Shown one piece after another: positions 58,215 to 64,000 of a stretch of 64,000 nt of DNA. The notes beneath the pieces were generated by a model, which saw only the letters and a program-made list of their open reading frames with translations, did no database searches and had not been told where the DNA came from. Location: positions 15,066,445 through 15,130,444 of the forward strand of contig NC_087079.1 of NCBI RefSeq assembly GCF_026151205.1, given 5' to 3'. The first letter of the stretch is position 1, and each line of letters starts with the position of its first letter. The translations under genes were made by a program, and so were the position numbers. Source of the DNA: Bolinopsis microptera. Taxonomy: Eukaryota > Ctenophora > Tentaculata > Lobata > Bolinopsidae.

Positions 58215-58767
58215 CCCTTAATAGGATTAAAGTTAGAGATTTGAGATAATCACATCATTAGCAGCTGTCGCTTTGTGATTTTGGTGATGATAATCAGTAT
58301 TTCCAGAGGTCGGAACGAGACTAAAACCACACGATCGCAGAAATAAACATTGTTCAATTCATTCAATAAATAGTAAGTAAAACAAAAATTGGAAACAATA
58401 TCTGTAAAGAAATATATTACATTAATGTCATTTTAATCGAATCGATCTAAAAATGAACTAAAAAAATTAAATTTACCAATTCGGGCGGCCAGCCGCGCGC
58501 GCGCAAACACGGAAAAAGTGCGAGAGTTAACCCGATTACATATTGTAAAACACATCACCCCTTACAAAAAGTAACTTTTAACAGAGTGACCGGGACAAAA
58601 TGCAAAACAGCTTTTTTGGTGCTCATCGTTATGCAAGGGGTATGCAAGTATTTCTGGCATAACACCTTGTGCAGACGACAATTAAATCTATTCACATCTG
58701 CACTTTCAACATTCAGATCCCAGATTTCGTCACATTTCGTAGGTTTGTTTATTAGCAATGATATGTC

Positions 58768-59895
58768 TCAGGTATTCCAATTATTATCACTATTCCCGGA
58801 CTGTCCGGATTGTTCCCCAAAATCAGGAGTCCTCTCAACAATGGAGCTGTTACTGTTACCACTGTTGTAAGTGTTGTTACTGTTACTGTTGTTGTTGTTG
58901 GCTCGAGGTGCTGCAGCGTTGTCAGGAGTTGAGTAGTTCCACTGATTGGGCGAGTATATTCTCCATATCCGAGAACTGTAAATAATTAGTTCAGGGAATA
59001 TTCAGTGCCAGCCTCTTTAATATTAATCAAAACTGAATGATATCTGGGAATACTATATCACACTGTGTTAATAACCATACTGTATAATATGACATATTGT
59101 TAATGACCTTTTACAACTTTAAAGCCATCTTTGACGTAAATGATTATTGATTATTGATTATTGCGTAATGAGTTTCCTTTACCTGCTATCAGATTCCGAT
59201 ATACTGTTAACATCTGCCTGTATATTGTCAGTTGTATCAAACCCAATACGCCGCCTTAAGTCGTTATGTCGTGAAAGTGGCGATTTCACCTGAAAACATA
59301 GACAATCTCATAACTTTAAAGTTCAGTGTCGAAATAAGGGATCGTTATTCGTTCACATAATATTACGTAATCCAGCCTAGAAGGGAAAGGCTTGCTGGTA
59401 TAATTTCTATACAATAGCTATAGGTGTAAATTAGCTTACGGAGGGGACGTATGGTGTGTAGACCGGCCTTACGTAATATGTGAACGATCCCTAATGGACG
59501 GTCCTGCAGACTCCACCTTGCCAAATTTGGCGGTAAAGTCTATAAAATTGGCGCCAAAAATGAGCAAGAGTAGAAAAAGGCTAAGAAAACAGAGGCTAAG
59601 GAAAAATGAGTACAACTAACAATAACAATCTAATTAATTTAAACGAGGTGCTAAACCTGTAAGACCATGTTTTCTTTCTTCTTCTTCTTCTTCATGTTCT
59701 TCTCCATTACAGCCTGGTACTCATTTAAATGTTCGATACGGTGATTCACTAACGTTAACTCTCGTCGAATCATGATGTAGCCTTGAATATGAGGTACATT
59801 TGTTGGCCTTTTTAGATGTATCATATAATGTAAAATTGTAATTATCATCGACGGATATTTTGGACTGATAGAACTGATTTTGAGGTAGTCAAGAT
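58768..59895 (-). CDS. Three 3' exons of an unrecognised gene
   Basis: Exons 59657-59895, 59183-59289 and 58768-58975 (minus strand) join in phase. The splice sites are tttgttag|AT, CAG|gtttag, gttttcag|GTG, AGCAG|gtaaag and tttacag|TTC. The product ends at a stop at 58768. It contains a Lys-rich helix (MEKNMKKKKKKENMV), then PLSRHNDLRRRIGFDTT and an Asn/Ser-rich tail from a GTT/TGT-like repeat. No known domain is recognised. The first exon begins in phase 1, so more exons must lie upstream, yet the GNPTG 3' exon is only 200 bp away on the same strand; the phases do not let the two splice together directly. The first exon is also open in a second frame, so its reading is uncertain. A MITE lies in the intron at 59335-59494. 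Confidence 0.38.
59335..59494. mobile_element. Short PIF/Harbinger-like MITE
   Basis: A 160-bp element bounded by TAA, with terminal inverted repeats GGGATCGTT...TTCACATAATATTACGTAA and TTACGTAATATGTGAACGAT then CCC. The left end has a small internal insertion. A related left end (GGGTCGTTCACATATTACGT) lies near 52488. Confidence 0.75.
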
Positions 59896-60094
59896 CTAAC
59901 AAAGGGTATTAGATACATCAGTTGTATGTTTATGAACACTCAAGTTAAACTAGAAGTTGTTAACAGAAAATCAATAAATTAAGCTAATAAACAATCAAAC
60001 AAACAAAATAAAAATCATCCACAAAAATCTGTCTTTATATCGTAAACCCAAAGTTTAAAGTAATCAATAAAAAGCAATCATGATCATTAATAAA

Positions 60095-60648
60095 TCATAC
60101 TTCATCTGGAAATACTAATCCATTCTCGCTCAATACCCTCATCAAATCCTCGTATCTACTTTGCAGTTCTTTATACTTTTCTTCATCATCATTTTTATCA
60201 CAACTTTCACTCAACTCCTTATGCTTTTTATTCAAATCATGGTATTCATTCCCACATTCCTCGAGATCTTTAAATTCCTTTCTCATAGTCAAACACCCAA
60301 CTCTCTCCAGTATCTCCCTTCTCTCCACTCTTAACCCCTCCTCAGTTAACAAATTATGTTGAAACTCCTGAGTAGATCTAGCAAAATCCCCCTGCTCACC
60401 CTCCGGTAAAGCACTGTACACATCACTGAACACATCGTGACAAAACAGAGGAGATTGTAACGTTATGTTATAGTGACAAGTATCTGGTTCCGTCACGCTG
60501 GTTACACGTGTTTGTTTCCCGCACGTGTGGTGAAGAAGCGCGATGCGCGGGATTGTCTTGGTGTCTTTTGTGCACGTGTCACCGTCCGTGTAGTGACCGT
60601 GGGTTAGGGTGGAGTAGAGAGAGTCGTAGCTCCAGTGTGACCAAATAC
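60095..60648 (-). CDS. GNPTG: GNPTG, last exon (GlcNAc-1-phosphotransferase gamma)
   Basis: One exon of 184 codons, entered through ctaaattccag in phase 1 and ending at a TGA at 60095-60097. It encodes the second half of the MRH domain and the C-terminal region: IWSHWSYDS, YTDGDTC, HHTCGKQTR, VTEPDTCHYNITLQSPLFCH, SALPEGEQGDF, then a charged helical tail with LEECGNEYHDLNKKHKELSE. This follows human GNPTG order closely (WHEW, MRDGDAC, LACGKSNR, VSEPSTCVY, TPLVCH, LENCRKAHKELS). The protein is the gamma subunit of the Golgi enzyme that starts the mannose-6-phosphate tag on lysosomal hydrolases. The 5' exons, with signal peptide and the first MRH strands, were not found up to 64000 and may lie outside the window. 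Confidence 0.85.
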
Positions 60649-60918
60649 CTGGAATTTAGTTTTCTAAGAATAGATTATGGTTTGTAGCTATAGTAAACTA
60701 AATACCCATTTGCATTAGTAGTCGGATCCCAACCGTTCTAAAAGGCTATCTCGTTAGCTTTTCGTGTTAAAAGCGATTTCTCAACGTTTATCACCTCTCT
60801 AGATGATTCTTAAAACATTTGGACACTATTGCATTTTTGAAAAAAATGCAATAGTGGCGTTTTCGGCCACACCCTTTTTCAGGGTTTCGCGGTCAGTCGA
60901 ATTTTTGTATTTCAGCCC

Positions 60919-61290
60919 AGGAAGGTCTTAAAGACTATTCCGATACACCAAAATGTGCCTAATAGCCATATTTATATACAACTTATGAAGCAACATATAC
61001 CTTAAAATGCTTCGTTTCGGAAATATGGCCGAAAAACGGTTTTTGGCTTGATGCAGTTCATAATTTCCGTGATTTTTGGCATTTCCGCCTAGGAAGGTCG
61101 TAGAGACTATTCCGATACACCAAAATGTACATAATGGCCACATTGATATACAACTTATGAAGCAACATATACCCTAAAAGGCTTATTTTCGGAAATATGG
61201 CTGAAAAACGGATTTTTGCCGAGCGAAAAATGACAATATTCACAAATGGGCTATTGGACTGTTAACTAGAAAGGTCTTAAAGACTCATGA
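60919..61290. repeat. 172-bp tandem repeat, two copies and a stub
   Basis: AGGAAGGTCTTAAAGACTAT at 60919 recurs as AGGAAGGTCGTAGAGACTAT at 61091. Both are followed by TCCGATACACCAAAATGT and TATACAACTTATGAAGCAAC. A third start (GAAAGGTCTTAAAGACTCAT) appears near 61270 and then diverges. Confidence 0.85.
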
Positions 61291-62099
61291 GCAACATTTG
61301 TCACAAGATGTAAGATGACTCACTTTGTGTCCAGAAACTCCTACAAAAATTGGAGAATGATCTAGGTACTTTATTGGGCATCTCTCTTAATGGGCCAAGC
61401 CAGCAGCATATTTGTGTCTTACGAAAGGGCAATTTTTCAAAATTACGGTTTCTTAAGGTCAAAGGGTCGGCTGCTAACAGCAAATTGTTCGCAATTGCCG
61501 ACTCATGCACCTCATATAGTTATACTGAAAAACGCTCACTTTAGGAGTCATCAGTAAATAAGTTTAACTACTGCATGATTTGTGAAAACTCCAACAATTA
61601 ATTTTCATTGGCACCATGATTTAAATAGAATGTGTGCCAAACCAAAATTCAACTTCAAACTTTTTATTTATTCTTGCCATGAAACCATGATATATGTACC
61701 AAGAATACCGGGCCTAAAATAAATCGGCACTGAATCCGGGCCAGACTGTTGCTTGACCGCTGACCAGTACCCCACTTTATAATTATGATTGATTTCGCTG
61801 CCTCGACCAATATTGGTCTGTAATCCCTGGATTGAGATCTCAGATCTGTTGGCTGCAGTTAAATTTAGCTAATTTCCTATAATACCGCAGTGGTTTGGTT
61901 CCCACTTCAGAATGACCACATATTCTTTTTTTCAGTCGCATAGATTTTCCCATCGTATGATAATGATATTGCGTGTCATTCCCTCGTTTTTTAATCAAGT
62001 GGTGACTGGCTAGTTCACTAGTTCTTCTATTATTATAGTTGTGAGCTGCCTCAGGATCTTATCTGGGGCATGGGCTATATATATATATATATCCTCGAA

Positions 62100-62216
62100 C
62101 ATCAACAAGTAGGTACAGTATGCCATCTGCAAAGCAAGTTCAACTCTAAAATATAAAACACGGCGGAGGTATAAGACCCAACGTATGTGTACTGACTTTT
62201 GGCCCACCCTGTATAA
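62100..62216. mobile_element. Right end of the mariner-like MITE family
   Basis: About 117 bp similar to 38105-38187 (ACAGTATGCCATCTGCAAAG, AAACACGGCGGAGGTATAAG). It ends with a fuller terminus, CTGACTTTTGGCCCACCCTG|TA, which is the reverse complement of the left end at 37440. No left end is seen here. Confidence 0.75.
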
Positions 62217-62573
62217 TAGAAGGTCTCGAGATGCTGATTTAGCTATTGAGGTTTCACATGTGAAATTTTTCCAGCTTTGGGTAAAGTGGACTTTAGAGCT
62301 GGGAGGGGATCAAAATCTGAACGATCTCTTACTTATGGGACACTACGGATCTCGGGCCTAATAGCTGGTTTATAATGAGAGGCTGGAGTCTGGACCTAGG
62401 CCTAGATGGTCAACGTGAGGATAGCTTGAGGATTTAGGATGCTATGCCTGCCTTTCATGGGGTTTTGTAACCCCGAAAGCTGGTATATCTCATCTCACTT
62501 AACCTTGGTTACATCCCGTGCATGTTTAATCCCTGTTTAATTTAACTCCTGTTTAATTCCCGTGCTGTTTCGA

Positions 62574-63297
62574 ATACCTTACTCGGGATTATTATGACCG
62601 GGATAAAGTGGTGGGTTTAGGGTAATTTCGCCATATTTTTCCCGAACCACATTTTCACCGGTCGTTAATAAACCCGCCTACTCAGCTTTTAGGGTTCCCA
62701 AGGGGTATGGGTGCTCATATTTTAATCGTTGTCTTATATTCACTAAAGAAGACTATTGGGACACTTGTTGTAGGTTTTTCGACTTCATTTGGCTAAAATT
62801 GCAAAAAATTCACCTTTTTGCCCAATTCTTGTCATATATCCTTATTGTCAAATTTGATTTAAATAGGCCAATTTTTAATTTCTTAGGTATTGACTATCTC
62901 TACATAATGAAATAGGACTCAAAGTAAAAGTAACAGTTAAATTAAAACTTGAATTAATTAAAACTGATGAAAGGGATGATCCAGATGAAGATAACGAAGA
63001 TGATTACAACTTATTGGAAGACTAAACAGCTCTCCCTTTATCTTAATATCGATCTGGTTGTTACGCTTCAAATGTTAAAAATTATTTTCCATCTAGTTTG
63101 ATTAACCACGAGTCATTATTTCTGTCTACTTTCTACATCTGAGACAAAATTTTTGAATCTAAAATTGAAAGGTTGGACACCGGTAAAATGGCGACCGGGA
63201 AATTGTGGTGGGTTTTGAGCAATTTCGCCATATTTTTCCCGATCCATATTTTAACCGGTCGTTAATAAACCCGTCGTAATAATCCCGAGTAAGGTAT
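62574..63297. mobile_element. 724-bp element with ATACCTTACTCGGGATTATT ends
   Basis: Terminal inverted repeats of about 21 bp: ATACCTTACTCGGGATTATT at the left, AATAATCCCGAGTAAGGTAT at the right. Next to each end lies an 80-bp segment in direct orientation, starting GACCGGGA and ending ACCGGTCGTTAATAAACCCG, that shares GGTGGGTTT and TTTCGCCATATTTTTCCCGA. No transposase and no certain target-site duplication. Confidence 0.7.
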
Positions 63298-64000
63298 ATA
63301 ATTAGATTTAAAGGTCCAATATCAAGCAAAAAAGTCTGATCTCCGGTACTGATGTTACACTTACTTGATTTCCAACGTGAGGATCTCCGAAGTTCGATCT
63401 TAAAGTTGGATCTCAGAGCCAAAAAGAGGAACCTAAGCCTTGGTTCCTCTCTTTGAGACTCAAACAGGAAATTCGGTGTTATCAACTCAAACTCGGATTC
63501 GTAGCACAATTGAAAAACCAAAGATTAAAAATCTTAATGAATTTCCCGACATCCTTAAATTAATATCAGGTCGTATTTTGTTCAGTGGCCCAAACTCCAG
63601 TAGGTTACAAGACTTAAGTTCAAGTCGAGGAACACTTTGATTCAGCATGATCCTTGACTAGTTGGATTTTTCCCATACCATGCAGTTGTTATCTACTAAT
63701 CACTCCTAAACTGAACGTTTTAGAGTCGAATCTCGAACCCTGCCATTCGGCCAAGAAATCTTAATCTGAAGTAATTCCAGAATTACAGTTCTAATGTTCT
63801 AGTACTAATGTATTAGTGCCCTAGATAAGATGTCGAGGCAGCTGTAACAACAAAAGAGACAGCCAGTAACCAATTGATAAAAAACGAGGGAATGACACAC
63901 ATTATCAATTATCATACGATGGGAAAATATATGCGAACCAAACCACTGCACTGCGGTATTACTATTATGGTAAATGAGCTAAATTAAACTGCAGCCAACA

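Larger units (their letters stand above)
60649..64000. other. Repeat-rich region upstream of the GNPTG exon
   Basis: No exon is recognised. It holds tandem repeats (60919-61290), a large inverted repeat (arms near 61848-62013 and 63860-64000), a mariner-like MITE end (62100-62216) and a 724-bp element (62574-63297), annotated separately. It should be largely intron or upstream sequence of GNPTG. Confidence 0.4.
61848..64000. repeat. Large inverted repeat, right arm reaching the window edge
   Basis: The left arm (about 61848-62013: TGTTGGCTGCAGTTAAATTT, AATACCGCAGTGGTTTGGTT, TTTTCCCATCGTATGATAAT, GTGTCATTCCCTCGTTTTTT) is matched in reverse by about 63860-64000, with small deletions. The arms are separated by about 1.85 kb containing a MITE end and a 724-bp element. 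They could be ends of one composite foldback element or two inverted copies of a repeat. Confidence 0.8.

Noticed and set aside
63159-63521. 120-residue minus-strand frame near the right edge
   Set aside because: It overlaps the terminal part of the 724-bp element and adjacent repetitive sequence and has no recognisable domain.

Overview
The window reads as nuclear DNA of an invertebrate animal. It is AT-rich, its genes carry GT-AG introns, and it holds orthologues of animal proteins: the OTUD5 deubiquitinase, a tectonic of the ciliary transition zone, the mitochondrial disaggregase CLPB (Skd3), GNPTG of lysosomal enzyme sorting, and rhodopsin-class GPCRs. Many short DNA transposons and foldback repeats fill the rest. 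CLPB, absent from the model insect and nematode, together with L2/CR1-type LINE remains, fits a non-ecdysozoan such as a cnidarian, sponge or placozoan. The species cannot be settled from the sequence.

Layout. 1-3.4 kb: repeats. 3.4-4.8 kb (-): two exons that splice into a PDZ domain. 8.2-9.9 kb (-): intronless tectonic. 10.8-11.8 kb (-): dead LINE 3' end. 12.0-18.0 kb (+): nine-exon OTUD5. 19.1-36.7 kb (-): six-exon RING/TRAF-type zinc-finger gene, converging on OTUD5. Its introns hold a TTAA-flanked DNA transposon with mirrored motif arrays (22.0-24.2 kb), a 2-kb 13-bp minisatellite (29.3-31.4 kb), an 838-bp tandem duplication (32.4-34.1 kb) and a nested + strand gene with a dsRBD-like C-terminus (35.0-36.3 kb). 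37.2-41.3 kb: a broken Merlin/ISXO2-type transposase split by a TA-flanked MITE, GC-rich hairpin repeats, a 126-bp perfect palindrome and telomere-like repeats. 42.3-58.2 kb (-): CLPB in four exons. Its 13.9-kb second-last-but-one intron contains three + strand GPCR genes and a frameshifted SLC35G-like transporter. 58.8-59.9 kb (-): three exons of an unrecognised gene. 60.1-60.6 kb (-): the last exon of GNPTG. 60.7-64 kb: tandem and inverted repeats.

The genes do not form one pathway. The main themes are genes nested in introns of antisense hosts, a small family of GPCR paralogues without the DRY motif, and a dense, layered mobile-element landscape. The most unusual element is at 21970-24216: TTAA-flanked terminal inverted repeats enclose six forward and six reversed copies of a 19-20 bp motif at about 150-bp spacing. 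Exon boundaries were assembled by eye from reading frame, splice sites and remembered family similarity; no alignment or transcript data were available.
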